From the NCBI GenBank assembly GCA_032209605.1, contig JASFXZ010000026.1:62001-126000 (forward strand): a stretch of DNA of 64,000 bases, in the 5' to 3' direction. This DNA comes from Mactromeris polynyma (taxonomy: Eukaryota > Mollusca > Bivalvia > Venerida > Mactridae). Below are positions 11,622-23,397 of the stretch, one piece after another (position 1 is the stretch's first letter; each line of letters starts with the position of its first letter). The notes under the pieces were generated by a model. That model was not told the DNA's origin and did no database searches. It saw nothing but the letters and a program-made list of their open reading frames with translations. A program made the translations under genes and the position numbers.

Positions 11622-11866
11622 GTAGTGAGGGAGTGAGGGAGTGAGGGAGTGAGGGAGTGAGGGAGTGAGGGAGTGAGGGAGTGAGGGAGTGAGGGAGTGA
11701 GGGAGTGAGGGAGTGAGGGAGTGAGGGAGTGAGGGAGTGAGGGAGTGAGGGAGTGAGGGAGTGAGGGAGTGAGGGAGTGAGGGAGTGAGGGAGTGAGGGA
11801 GTGAGGGAGTGAGGGAGTGAGGGAGTGAGGGAGTGAGGGAGTGAGGGAGTGAGTGAGGGAGTGAGT
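11622..11866 (+). repeat. (GGGAGTGA)n 8-mer tandem array
   Basis: About 29 near-perfect copies of GGGAGTGA, preceded by GGGGGGTAGGGTAG. Runs of three G every eight bases make it capable of G-quadruplex formation on the plus strand. The open frame on the opposite strand is repeat-generated and not a gene. Confidence 0.95.
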
Positions 11867-12962
11867 GCATCAGCCAGTGAATGACTGTATCAGTGAGTGA
11901 AAGAGTGCATTAACAAGTGAAAGGATGCATCCAGTGATTGCATCAGTCAGTCATTGGGTGAGTGCAACAGTCATTAAGTGAGTGCATCAATCAGAGAGTG
12001 AGTTCATCATTCAGTGAGCGCATCAGTCAGTCAGTAAAGGAGTGCATCAGTGAGTAAGTACATCAGTTAGTCAGTCAGTGCGTAAGTGAGTGAATCCATC
12101 AGCAAGTCAGTCAATGAGTTCACCTGTCAGAGAGTGATTACATCAGTCAGTCAATGAGTGAGTGCATCAGTCTGTCATTGAGTGCATGTACAGTCAGAGA
12201 GTGAGTGCATCAGTCAGTGAGTGAATGCATCTGTCAGAGAGTGAGTGCACTAGTCAGTGAGTGATTACATCAGTCAGTCAATGAGTGAGTGCATCAGTCT
12301 GTCATTGAGTGCATGTACAGTCAGAGAGTGAGTGCATCAGTCAGTGAGTGAATGCATCTGTCAGAGAGTGAGTGCACTAGTCAGTGAGTGATTACATCTG
12401 TCAGAGAGTGGTGGCATCAGTCAGTCAGTGAATGAGTGCATCAGGCAGTGAGTGAGTGCATCTGTCAGTGAATGAGTGCATCAGGCAGTGAGTGAGTGCA
12501 TCTGTGAGAGAGTGAGTGTATCAGTCAGCGAGTGAGTGAGTGCATCTATCAGATACTGAGTGCATCAGTCAGTCAGTAAGTGAGTGTATCAGTCAGTGAG
12601 TGAGTGTGTACATCAGTCAGTCAGTGCATCATACAGTCAGTGCATCAGCCAGTGCATGAGTGCATCTGTCAGAGAGTGAGTGCATCAGACAAGCAGTAAG
12701 TGTGTGCACCAGTCAGTGTGTGCATCAGTCAGTCAGTGCATCAGTGAGTGTGTGCATCAGTCAGTGAGTGAGTGCATCGGTGAGTAATATAGTATATTAG
12801 TCAGTTATAGAGCTAGTGAGACATCAGTCAATCAGTCAGTCAATCAATGAGTCCATCATTAAGTGAAAGAGTGCATCAGTGAGTTAGTACATCAGTTAGT
12901 CAGTCAGTATGTGCATCAGTCAGTATGTGCATCCATCAGTCAGAGCATCGGTCAGACAGTAA
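11867..12962. repeat. degenerate 4-bp-based satellite (CAGT/GAGT/GCATCAGT)
   Basis: The sequence is built almost entirely from GAGT, CAGT and GCATCAGT words, for example CAGTCAGTGAGTGAGTGCAT. It links the 8-mer array to the pure GAGT array and appears to be an older, mutated version of the same repeat. Confidence 0.9.
12136..12389 (+). repeat. 127-bp higher-order tandem duplication inside the satellite
   Basis: Two adjacent copies, 12136-12262 and 12263-12389, begin GATTACATCAGTCAGTC and look identical by eye. A third start (GATTACATCTGTCAG) follows at 12390. It is a recent block duplication on top of the older short repeat. Confidence 0.85.
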
Positions 12963-13829
12963 GTGAGTGAGTGAGTGAGTGAGTGAGTGAGTGAGTGAGT
13001 GAGTGAGTGAGTGAGTGAGTGAGTGAGTGAGTGAGTGAGTGAGTGAGTGAGTGAGTGAGTGAGTGAGTGAGTGAGTGAGTGAGTGAGTGAGTGAGTGAGT
13101 GAGTGAGTGAGTGAGTGAGTGAGTGAGTGAGTGAGTGAGTGAGTGAGTGAGTGAGTGAGTGAGTGAGTGAGTGAGTGAGTGAGTGAGTGAGTGAGTGAGT
13201 GAGTGAGTGAGTGAGTGAGTGAGTGAGTGAGTGAGTGAGTGAGTGAGTGAGTGAGTGAGTGAGTGAGTGAGTGAGTGAGTGAGTGAGTGAGTGAGTGAGT
13301 GAGTGAGTGAGTGAGTGAGTGAGTGAGTGAGTGAGTGAGTGAGTGAGTGAGTGAGTGAGTGAGTGAGTGAGTGAGTGAGTGAGTGAGTGAGTGAGTGAGT
13401 GAGTGAGTGAGTGAGTGAGTGAGTGAGTGAGTGAGTGAGTGAGTGAGTGAGTGAGTGAGTGAGTGAGTGAGTGAGTGAGTGAGTGAGTGAGTGAGTGAGT
13501 GAGTGAGTGAGTGAGTGAGTGAGTGAGTGAGTGAGTGAGTGAGTGAGTGAGTGAGTGAGTGAGTGAGTGAGTGAGTGAGTGAGTGAGTGAGTGAGTGAGT
13601 GAGTGAGTGAGTGAGTGAGTGAGTGAGTGAGTGAGTGAGTGAGTGAGTGAGTGAGTGAGTGAGTGAGTGAGTGAGTGAGTGAGTGAGTGAGTGAGTGAGT
13701 GAGTGAGTGAGTGAGTGAGTGAGTGAGTGAGTGAGTGAGTGAGTGAGTGAGTGAGTGAGTGAGTGAGTGAGTGAGTGAGTGAGTGAGTGAGTGAGTGAGT
13801 GAGTGAGTGAGTGAGTGAGTGAGTGAGTG
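12963..13829 (+). repeat. pure (GAGT)n tetranucleotide array, about 217 copies
   Basis: About 867 bp of uninterrupted GAGT with no variant seen. The 350-codon open frame on the minus strand (repeating Leu-Thr-His-Ser) is an artefact of a 4-bp repeat with no stop in any of its phases. Such purity indicates recent expansion; the true length may differ from the assembly. Confidence 0.97.
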
Positions 13830-13968
13830 CAGCAGTGGACGAGTGTAGCAGTGGACGAGTGCAGCAGTGGACGAGTGCAGCAGTGGACGAGTGCAGCAGT
13901 GGACGAGTGAGTGAGTGAGTGAGTGAGTGCAGCAGTGGACGAGTGCAGCAGTGCAGCAGTGGACGAGT
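13829..13968 (+). repeat. 16-mer array GCAGCAGTGGACGAGT
   Basis: Five adjacent copies (one with GTAGCAGT), a short GAGT stretch, then more full and half copies. It is derived from, or recombined with, the GAGT array next to it. Confidence 0.9.
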
Positions 13969-14450
13969 ACATCAGTCAGTCAGTGAGTGCCTCGGTGAGT
14001 GAACTAGTACATCAGTCAGCCATTGAGTGAGTGCATCAGTGAGTGAGTGAGTGCATCGGTGAATGATATAGTAAATCAGTCAGACAGTCAGTGAGTGCAT
14101 CAGTCAGTCATTAAATGAGTGGGTGTATCAGTCAGTCAGTCAATGAGTTCATCAGTGAGTGAGTACATCAGTCAGACAGTGAGTGTGAGCATTAGTCAGT
14201 CAGTCAGTGCATCAGTCCGTGACTGCATCAGTGAGTGTGTGAGTGAGTGCATCAGTGAGTAGTGTGAGTCAGTTTTGCAGAGCATAAGTCAGTCAATGAG
14301 TCAGTCAGTGATTGAGGCAGTATGTGAGTAAGCCAGATAATAAATCAGTCAACCAGTCATACAGTGGTTCAGTGTGTAAGTCAGTTAGTCATTTATTGAA
14401 CACAACTGTCAGTATGTCTGTTGGTGAGTCAGTCAGTGAGCAACTCATTT
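13969..14450. repeat. degenerate CAGT/GAGT satellite, right flank
   Basis: It continues the word usage of 11867-12962 and fades into unique sequence by about 14450-14650, where GTCAGTC and CAATCAGT words thin out. Confidence 0.85.
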
Positions 14451-15310
14451 GGTAAGAGTAAGTTAGTAAGCCATTCACAGTGAGTGAGAATGATAGTGAA
14501 TATCAGACCTATAACCTGTACAAGTCACACACTTAGCAACTAGTAGGTAGATTAGTCCTTCAATTGGTTTATTGGTCAGTAAAACAGTGTAACTCGGTCA
14601 GTCAACCAATCAGTAAGCAAATTAACTACAATCAGTCAGAGAATAAATAAAGTCAATTACAGTCAATCAATTAGCAAACCTGTGAGTTAAACAATAGATG
14701 TACCAACCTTCAAGTGTACATGCAAGGTCAGATGTGTTTGTACCAACTTCCACCCATCCTCTCAATTGAACAGCTTTGACTGTAACAACAAATAGAAAAA
14801 TATTGCTTTCATGTATACACTTTATAAAAATAACTCCTTAAAGTGGTGTAACATTCAAAATGTGATATGGAATATAAGACAAACATATTTTACCAGATCT
14901 TGGCCTTAGCTAGCACTGATTTAACTTGAGTGTCCCAATGCAATTGATATAATTTACCAAAACAAAACATGTCCCTCTGTTTGAGATTATGAAACCTGTA
15001 GCTACTGTGGACGTGACTAAGATATCATTACACTAAAAACATATAACATTCAAACAATAAACTCCTTTTTTTTCTCCGCAGCAGATAATTCAATACCTTT
15101 GTTAATATGGCTGTCAATGAATACTGGCACCATGCTGACAGCAATCAATGTTCATCCACACATACAAACAACAATGTTCATCCCTGTAACTGAAAAAAAT
15201 ATAAATGCAGTTACAAAAGCAGTTAAAATTAGACAGTACTGTCATGTGTCTAAAGCACTAGTAATTCTAGTTTACAGAAAATGAATTGTATTTCTCTTTT
15301 AAGAAATACA
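14451..15310. other. no gene seen
   Basis: Fading satellite words to about 14660, then AT-rich sequence. A short frame at 15099-15284 has no recognisable motif. Confidence 0.35.
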
Positions 15311-15480
15311 CTGTCTCCTCTGGCCGAGTGGTTAAGGCATCCACTTTTAGAGCAGGAGGTCAAAGGTTCAAATGCATACAGGGGTCTGTTTTGATATGGC
15401 CTTTTGGTGAGCAACCAGCTTGTTAAATAAGTCAGAAATGGCTTGCCCTTTAAATAAGGGCAACATGGTAATACAAATAC
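15311..15480 (+). mobile_element. tRNA-derived SINE, copy 1 (internally deleted)
   Basis: A Leu/Ser-tRNA-like head (TGGCCGAGTGGTTAAGGCAT as A-box region, AAAGGTTCAAATGC as B-box) is followed by a body with ATATGGCC..TTGGTGAGC and GTTAAATAA, then GTCAGAAATGGCTTGCCC and TTTAAATA. The same order occurs on the minus strand at 38834-39084. Compared with that copy about 85 bp between GTTAAATAA and GTCAGAAA is missing here. Confidence 0.8.
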
Positions 15481-16500
15481 TTTTTTGTCAAATAAAAGTG
15501 TCAACATTTTAGATCTGTAAACAACATTAGTGATTCTTTATGATCAATTAATGAATATAACCATGTAATCCAATAACATTAATATACATCAAGAGTACAC
15601 TAAATTATAAATAAAACAACTAGAGTTGAAACGTACTGACAAGGGTCGAATTGTTTTGGTGACGAAATAGTTCTTATTGATATATACAGTAAATAGGATT
15701 AGTATCGACTCTATAGCAGGATGATTAGGAGAGTTAAGTAAAGCAAGTTCACATACCCAAGCTCAGTGTCAGTAATAAGAATCGAAACAATAACATACAG
15801 TCGGTTCGATTTCAATAAAAAGTAGGTCAAGAGAGAAAACCGGTCCAAGATGATTTAATGGTGACTGAGTGGGTAATTCCCACATGTCAAACATACTACG
15901 ATAAGCTCGCTAAGTTGTATTTGTACTACAGATTCGGTAGAAGGTCGTCCAAATTACCACTACCAGCTCTGAATTTCAAATAATGCCACCACTGAACTCC
16001 AATAATGGCATCTGGTTTCACAGTCAGAAAAGAAGATTTCGGCAATGTTATGATCGAAAAACATTTTCAAATACTCACATTCATGTTTGTTACACCAATT
16101 CGCACCGTTGATGACGCCTCGTATACACGAACAGTGATCCAAATCAGTACTTTAGATATACCTTCTTACCCGATACGCACGAAAACAATATGGCGGATTT
16201 TCATACTTTTATTACCGGAACATGCGGCGGCACATGCGCACTAAAAGTATATTCCAAATATGGTATTGGGTCGTCAGGGACCATCTCTCTAGTGATATGG
16301 TTCACAATAATATTCTATCACATAACCGTGCATGTTTCTACGATGCAATAACTATCATATGCAAATGAGCGGAACACCTAAATAAAATCCATACGCTGCT
16401 TGTTTACAATTTACAAAATGAGTAAAAATGAAAAATATCAACACTGCCAACTTTTGATATATTACATACGAATCCTCATGAACACTGCAGCAAACACAAA

Positions 16501-16580
16501 CATAAATATGGTAACATTTACCATTAACATGCAAGTTATACATAAATATGGTAACATTTACCATTAACATGCAAGTTATG
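16501..16580 (+). repeat. perfect 40-bp tandem duplication
   Basis: Positions 16501-16540 and 16541-16580 differ only in the last base. Each copy contains the small dyad ATGGTAACATTTACCAT. Confidence 0.95.
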
Positions 16581-19500
16581 ACAAATTTACTAAGCAGGTT
16601 CAACACAACTCTTCCAACGTACACATCCAGTTCAGTGAGTTTATTCCATATCAAATGATTCATGTTTCAGACGTCAACAACACATCTTCAGTTTACACAG
16701 GAACGTTTAACAAGAACATTTATCTTTACACGAGGAGCACAGTTCTTTATCAATCAAAATGTACTTAACTCCGCATATTTGATAGCAATTCGAGTCAGAG
16801 AGTTGGAACGGACTCGCAGAACGCGTGTATACTGAATGACGTCAGAGACTTGTTTATGTGATGACGTCATTAAATATATTTATCGATGACACTTTGAGAG
16901 GAAATGTTATCCTTTATTTACGTTTAACAGTAACGGATTACGCTTGATATAAACGAATTGTTAGATATCTAATAAAATAGAAAATGATACACTATTGATG
17001 GATTTATGGATAATTTTAGAAATAATGAATTTGTGAATCGAACTACAGTAACTTTTTCGGCTCTTAAATTCAATAGCCTAATTACTTCATGACGCAGTTG
17101 TCTATATTAATGAGGTCAAGTTTGGATGTGTTTTTACCTTATTGTGTCGGGTGTGTGATACATAGAATATTAAATTCGTGTTGTTTAGTGTTAAATTTAT
17201 TAAACTGGGTTAATAAAAATAATATCATTTTATTCAACTCGTTCAATAAATGCAATACTAATACAACACTCATTTAATATCCTCCATATATGTAACCAAT
17301 ATAAAGGTGTATTTATGCTTTCCAGTGGTTTATAGAGATTTACAAACAGTACAAATATATTTTTGATATTTCTCACTGTTCCGATTTTTATTGGACTATT
17401 TTTTACCCCACTGGTAACCCCAAAAGGGAAATCACTGTGTAGAAACAAAACTGAATTGCTTCCCTTTGTCTTGCAATGATAATAAATCACAAAATTACCT
17501 CCCTTTTTGTACATGTACTAGAAAATCATGACGTCATCATCCGGTATATTAGTTGACATTTTGAAGTAAGATGCAGTTGTTTTCCGCTTGTATTTCACAT
17601 AATTTCGAACAAATGAATGTTCTTTATATATAGTTATTTACATAGCGATATCTTGCCATGCGGGTATTTTTATTTAATCACTTGCACCGTCGAAAACCAA
17701 AGACGCCGGGATACTTTATTTTATGTCTGCAACCTTTAACATATAGTTAACATGTAACAGCTATTTTCATGGAAATGTCAATTTCAACTTCAACCGCACT
17801 TAATCTAGATCAACGGGACTCTCCCAAATGGTCAACCATTCGAATGTACAAAACTTGAGGCAATATTTCATATCAAATTGTTTTTATCGACTTTTCATTG
17901 CTGTGTTCTTGATTAAATTGGTAAATGTTCGCACTTTTTTGTCAGCGGTTGAAGAAAAATCTATATAGTGTTGAACGCCCACGGAGAGGCACCGCACAGG
18001 GTAGTACACGAGACGCTCGAGTAGTTATTGGTAAACATAATGATTAATTCTTTAAAAAAAAACATAAAATAAAAAGAATATTTGATGATTTCGATGGAAG
18101 ATCGAATTCAACAAATATCCTCTATATAATGGTCATAGTAAATGGTATACAAATGAACTACTTTGTGCATCACGTTGCAGGTATACTAAGTGTATAATAT
18201 ACAAGACTGGGTTCTGCATCAAATATGCAGAGTTGTTGATATATTCGGCCTAAAATCTACAAGAATTAACGAACGCGTCGTGCGGGGGGCGCCGAGACGA
18301 CAACGGTGAAATTGGCGTGTTGGCGTGTCGGAAGGGCGTTAAAACTGAGCCACAATAGCGGTTGAGCAGTTGTATAAAGCACTTTGGCATATACATTTTC
18401 TAAAGATAAAACACGTTAAAGTGTTCTCTATTGCTTGTAAAAATGTCACCAGAATGTTCTATAAAACGGAGTCATGCCCCTAGCCCCCTAGATGTCTTAC
18501 GTTCACAATCTACCAGCTGTGGTGCATATGTTTATCGAACTTGTTCGACTGCAGCCCCGTTACATATTTGAAGAATGCCTGTCTCTGTTGTGGCATTCTG
18601 TCTATAACGTTTTCCAAAAGTCAGCCTTTTGTTCACCAACAGTACATGATAAACATTCCAGGAATCCCTTCTTATAGGAAACACTGCAGATTTTAATCAC
18701 TCACTTAATTCCACAATAACCAGAAAAGAATGTCGCCAATACTAGAATATAATGTGTGCATTATATGTATTATATTGTAAATGAAAATTATATAAAATAC
18801 CTTTACGGACAGCCCTCTTATTTTATTTCTGCTGCGCAATGCAGTACGAGTAGAACATGGCATGTATGCAATTTCATTGCACACATTATGCATTCTAGTT
18901 ATACAATGTTAATATAATTTTATTAGCACTTGTGTTAATCATTGTGTTCAAAACATGCAAAACACTAATGGCGAGAACAGTTCGCCATAAGCAATCAGCT
19001 CCAATTAAACATTACGCGATTGTTTCCCTTCATCAAATAAATGGGGGCAGTTTCTTTAATGGAACATGTTTATATTAAAGAAACATAAATGAAATTTAGT
19101 CAACAGTTAGGAAACAAATACAATGTTGATAAAGGTGTACCTTCTTCCTGCTTGTATCCGTACAATTAAGAAGCCAGAACAAGATTGGAATGATTCATAG
19201 TTATTTACGACTATTTTTGGCCGGTGTTATTTACCCAAATCCACAGCAAGCAGATTTAAATATAGTGTAAATGTGCGTTTGTCGACTCATCATATTGTTC
19301 CGATGTAAATGAATACAGAAATATTTTCAAGTGAACGAAGTATATCAATAAATGAATAAGGATCGTCATTTTAGAAAGCAACATTTATAATGTCGAATCA
19401 ATACAGTATTGCTCCAAAAACAATCAATCAATCAATCAACAAAGCGAATTAAACACGGAAAAGGATTGCATATACTTGTTTATGTATATGTTATGTATAT

Positions 19501-20057
19501 ATTGTACTTACAATTTAGTTTTGCAGGAACTACGGCTAATTACATACATAATACCAATCTTAAATGTATGAAATCACCATAAAATCATATGATTATCACA
19601 AATTGTTAAGCCACACGATGCATGTTAACTACAGCACCTTCACCATTTCCACAATAAAATTCGATCGGTATCAGTAGAGGTAATGTACCTCTTCCATAGC
19701 CAGTACTGCTCTCACTCGGGATGTCATATTACTGATGATATTATTAATTGGGACATTGAAATGCTATTCATTTCTTAAAATAATTGAAGATTCTGAAACG
19801 TTTCAGATACGTCGACTCGAGCTCTGATCGTTTAGAGTGTCCTATGTCACAAACATCTGAATTATAAGTTGGCAAATCAAGGACGTCGACGTTGTTTGTG
19901 ATCACGACAGTATCTGGCGAAGTGATGTCTAGCGATATAAGATTAAAATAATCTATCAATCTGTGTAGCTAAAGGTTTTCTTCCTCTATCGAACTATCAC
20001 CCGAAACAAGCAATACAGGCGGCGCATCCGTTAAAATGCCATCAAATCACCCTGGGG

Positions 20058-20147
20058 ACCGTCCATTATAATACTTGATAAACCTGAACAGTGGTTGTAT
20101 TTTTGAATGGAGTTGCTGTTTACCAAGTTTAATACGTTTTAGTGAAG
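20058..20147 (+). repeat. direct repeat, copy 1 (pair with 20855)
   Basis: The segment containing ACTTGATAAACCTGAACAGT and TTGTATTTTTGAATGGA recurs about 800 bp downstream with roughly five mismatches over 72 bp. It could be a solo repeat unit or the ends of a decayed element. Confidence 0.85.
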
Positions 20148-20854
20148 GTTTGAAAGGTAGTTATACGATTCTGTACTGCATAAGTAACGTAACCGTACGT
20201 TAGCGTGTATCTTTACGTTGAAAACGCAAATAATTTGACAAACAGTGTGTTCATTTAAGCTGATTGCAAATGTACAATTAAACATGTAGGACAAGTGGAC
20301 AATAAACACTTAAACATCCACTGGAAAACGTGTTGTTATAGTTTACGTATACATAAAATAAACTTCAATCGTATTTGTACTGTTTATATTTCTAGTTTGA
20401 ATACGTAAAGTTTCCTATATTTTGCTTTCACATGGTGATTGCATGTAATGCATTTTATGAACAACTTATATTTTATTGTTAACGCCGACTTATATTTAAA
20501 TTATAATCAGTGTGTGTATAGATGTATGCATAAATACGATTTACTGAGCTGAGTCTATTTGACATAGAGTATACATGTGATAATTTGCTAACATAATCGT
20601 ATTACTACCTTACAAACGTTCACTGACGAGCTGACACAATATCTACCAACCGTTTCTTGTTAACTTGATAAACGTTCTAGCAGTATAAAAACACGTGTTC
20701 GAGTAGGAAATTCTTATATATGTGTATCTAAACTTTTAACAAGGTTGAACTATTGAGATATATTCATAGGCCTGTTTCACGTCATGATTCATCAAACAAG
20801 CGGTAAAAAGCGACTTCTGTTAGATTGGGGTAATTCATTGTGTGTCGTACTTGA

Positions 20855-20941
20855 ACCAGTCCATTTCAACACTTGATAAACCTGAACAGTGGTTGTATTT
20901 TTGAATGGATTTGCTGTTCACCAGGTTTAATATGTTTTCTG
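20855..20941 (+). repeat. direct repeat, copy 2 (pair with 20058)
   Basis: Same orientation as copy 1. Similarity starts at a GTCCATT shared by both copies and ends near AAT(A)GTTTTCTG. Confidence 0.85.
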
Positions 20942-21265
20942 TCATTAACATGTATCTGTTTTATCTATCATAAGGGTTAATTGTTTGTGTTTAAAGTTTC
21001 ATATTTGCGTAATTCAGCATTATATTAGTGGCATGCAGTGCAATTATCGACTTTACTATATATGTTTCCATTATTATTGCTTGTCCATGTCATATCTTAT
21101 TTCCATTATCATTGCTTGTCTGGAAAATACTGTAGGGAATGCAAAGACATATGAAATGTAGATAACTGGGGAAATAAGAGTGTGTGCAATGCACAGAACA
21201 TAATCATGTAGTCAATACTTGCTGAATTATCGCTCATTGACCATATCTTTTCGTTCTACCGACAT

Positions 21266-21376
21266 ATGCGTATTACAATTGCTGCCTTTGTATGTACAAT
21301 GGGCATTTGGGGAGCATTCATTGCATCCAGCGATACTCTTGTTTCTGGATCTGGAGTAGACATTCCGATGTATTAA
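21266..21376 (+). CDS. candidate small secreted peptide ORF (36 codons)
   Basis: ATG at 21266 opens a frame starting MRITIAAFVCTMGIWGAFIA and ending VDIPMY. The first 20 residues are hydrophobic after an Arg, like a signal peptide with a possible cleavage after Ala-Ser-Ser. The rest is only about 14 residues. No donor site or second exon could be joined convincingly, and there is no homology I recognise. It may be a chance ORF or the broken first exon of a secreted protein. Confidence 0.2.
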   Translation: MRITIAAFVCTMGIWGAFIASSDTLVSGSGVDIPMY

Positions 21377-22876
21377 CGTCAACCAGACCCGCTGTAACAC
21401 CAACTTTTAACAGATTTAAAGTCCCACTTAGCACGGGATTCGCCACAACAGAGCGTATTCATACATTAGTTCAAAGTCTCAGGGTTGCAGAATTATGTTT
21501 CCGACGACCACTCATGGTCTACGTCATGCTAACATCTATCGACGTTTACATTTTAAATTGACATTGCTGCGTCGTAGAGTATTGTTAAACCAACGGATTC
21601 ATTACTTTTCGCTGTTGAATTGAACTAAGTAAATTTTAGTGATGCAAATTTGATCTTTAAAATGCTATTACACAATAATTATTCACCATCTCAGGTTAAG
21701 ATTTGCACAAGCTAGCAATGTATATGCACATATGAGTGTACTGGTTTGTTCACGGGGAAACACCCATAATAAAAGTTAATATGCACAAAGACGGTGTTAT
21801 ATATTGGGGCATTTTAAAAACAGTGTAATTTTCTGCCGCGAACTACGTCTGAAAAACTTACGTTCCTATCATTTTATTCCATAATTAAGACATCATATAT
21901 CTTAAGCAACACAAACAAGTACCTCACCTATGTCTGTTTGTTTTATTTAGTTTAGATACACGTTTATATTCAACGGACAAGTTAATAGTATTAATGTCAT
22001 ATATCAATCTCAGGTAATCGTTAGTTATAAAAGTTAATGTCATAGTTATGTGTTTCCTCCTGACTTAAGTTAAGGTCGGTCAAAAGAAACGCCATGTTGA
22101 CTAATGTTGTAAGTTCTGTGCACACACATATTTTTATTCCAATAAACTATGATGTTCACATACGTTCACATACGTTCACATAACCATGCATCGTTTAACA
22201 CTACCATAAAATTTATATTGCACGTTTTGCATATGTTACTTATATGAGTTGAAACCCTAAATTATTATTATTATTCCCTATTCGTAGTAATGATCAGATA
22301 AAAAAAACACTCAACAATGGATGTTACGGATAATTATAGCAAATATCAGCGAAAACTCGAATAACAAAATATGTCAGTTATTGTACAATTTGTAAAATTC
22401 AGTTCAGCAGGTTCGTCACGAATGGTTTATAGTTCAGACAGTCGGACACTGCTATGATGAGTTTCCTAGAACTTCCACTTAAAGATCTATACTAGTATGT
22501 ACATACATAACTTAAAACACGAAAACTAAAACAAAGACTATGGGATTCGTTTCAAAGTGTTTTACTCTCTAGTTGTATTGGGATCTTTAACTAACTAGTA
22601 CATGTGTATATGATATCTAAACAACAAACACACTAGTCGGCGCATCCACTAAGTTAAATATTATAAAATAAGTTTAAAGATTGTTATTACTGTGAAATTA
22701 TTACTTAAAGTATCAAAAATATAAGATCTCGAAAATGTATTGAAGTTTGTGTTTAATGAGTTACTTAAAATAAGATTTGAAATTGACCTTTAGACAAACG
22801 GTCTCTTGTGAAAAAAGTGTTCGAAGTCCCCGAATGACGGGCAGTGGAGCTTGTATACTCCCAGGATATCCACAGA
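21377..22876. other. no gene seen
   Basis: AT-rich. It holds a triplicated 10-mer (GTTCACATAC) at about 22152-22182 and a short ATT run near 22263, nothing else that can be supported. Confidence 0.4.
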
Positions 22877-22957
22877 CCACAGTGTGGCTACCACAATCCA
22901 CAGTGTGGCACTCACAGTCCACAGCTGTGGCATTGTGGCCCCCAGTCCACAGTGTGG
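22877..22957. repeat. cluster of four CCACAG(T/C)TGTGG-type palindromes
   Basis: CCACAGTGTGG occurs at 22877-22887, 22898-22908 and 22947-22957, and CCACAGCTGTGG at 22919-22930. Spacing of the first three starts is 21 bp. Each contains TGTGG/CCACA, the core recognised by RUNX-type factors; whether it is used as such is inference. Confidence 0.7.
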
Positions 22958-23397
22958 GTCGTGGCAAAAAGGAACGTCAGGTGCTTGTTGTTAAAATAAA
23001 CATTAATACGGGCCTTAACGTATACAATATTCTTAAACAATATAAAGTATACATCAACTAACCTCATAAGGCATTTTCCTGGCATTCTTCACAGGAAACA
23101 TCTTAAAAGGTACTGATACAATTCTGAAACAGCAGTGCAGAAGATTGTGGCGGTTGCTAAGTAACAGTGAAGTCCAAGATGGCTGACAAATACATGTTCT
23201 GCACGATGCAAGAACCTAATAAGACTAAAATTGATGATATAACAATACATTGGATAATATAGACTTACAGGAACGTGCATTTAACAAATAGTAAGTGCTT
23301 TCAACATGAAGTTATAAACTGAGGATTGCAAACAGTCAACTAGGATTAGGATAAATAGTGACAAGTCGCGGAAACATGTTGCAAACATAATTATGTC

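Larger units (their letters stand above)
15481..21265. other. 5.8 kb without a supported gene
   Basis: Mostly AT-rich unique sequence. ORFs up to about 100 codons show no motifs or coding bias. An AATATGGCGG word (about 16187-16197) resembles a YY1-type promoter motif but no transcript could be attached to it. Two repeats inside are listed separately. Confidence 0.4.

Noticed and set aside
11559..11870. 103-codon minus-strand ORF of Pro-His-Ser-Leu-Thr repeats
   Set aside because: Product of the GGGAGTGA array, not a gene.
12920..13972. 350-codon minus-strand ORF of repeating Leu-Thr-His-Ser
   Set aside because: It is the translation of a perfect GAGT tetranucleotide array; no phase of the repeat contains a stop.
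11622..14450. CRISPR-like or centromeric satellite
   Set aside because: There are no unique spacers of uniform length, and the locus is eukaryotic. One block is too little to call a centromere.
16355..16663. 102-codon minus-strand ORF
   Set aside because: It spans the 40-bp tandem duplication, giving a repeated peptide; no other support.
22761..23061. Opposed ORFs of 68 and 94 codons over the palindrome cluster
   Set aside because: Both arise from the CCACAGTGTGG palindromes, which read open on either strand; no homology or splice support.
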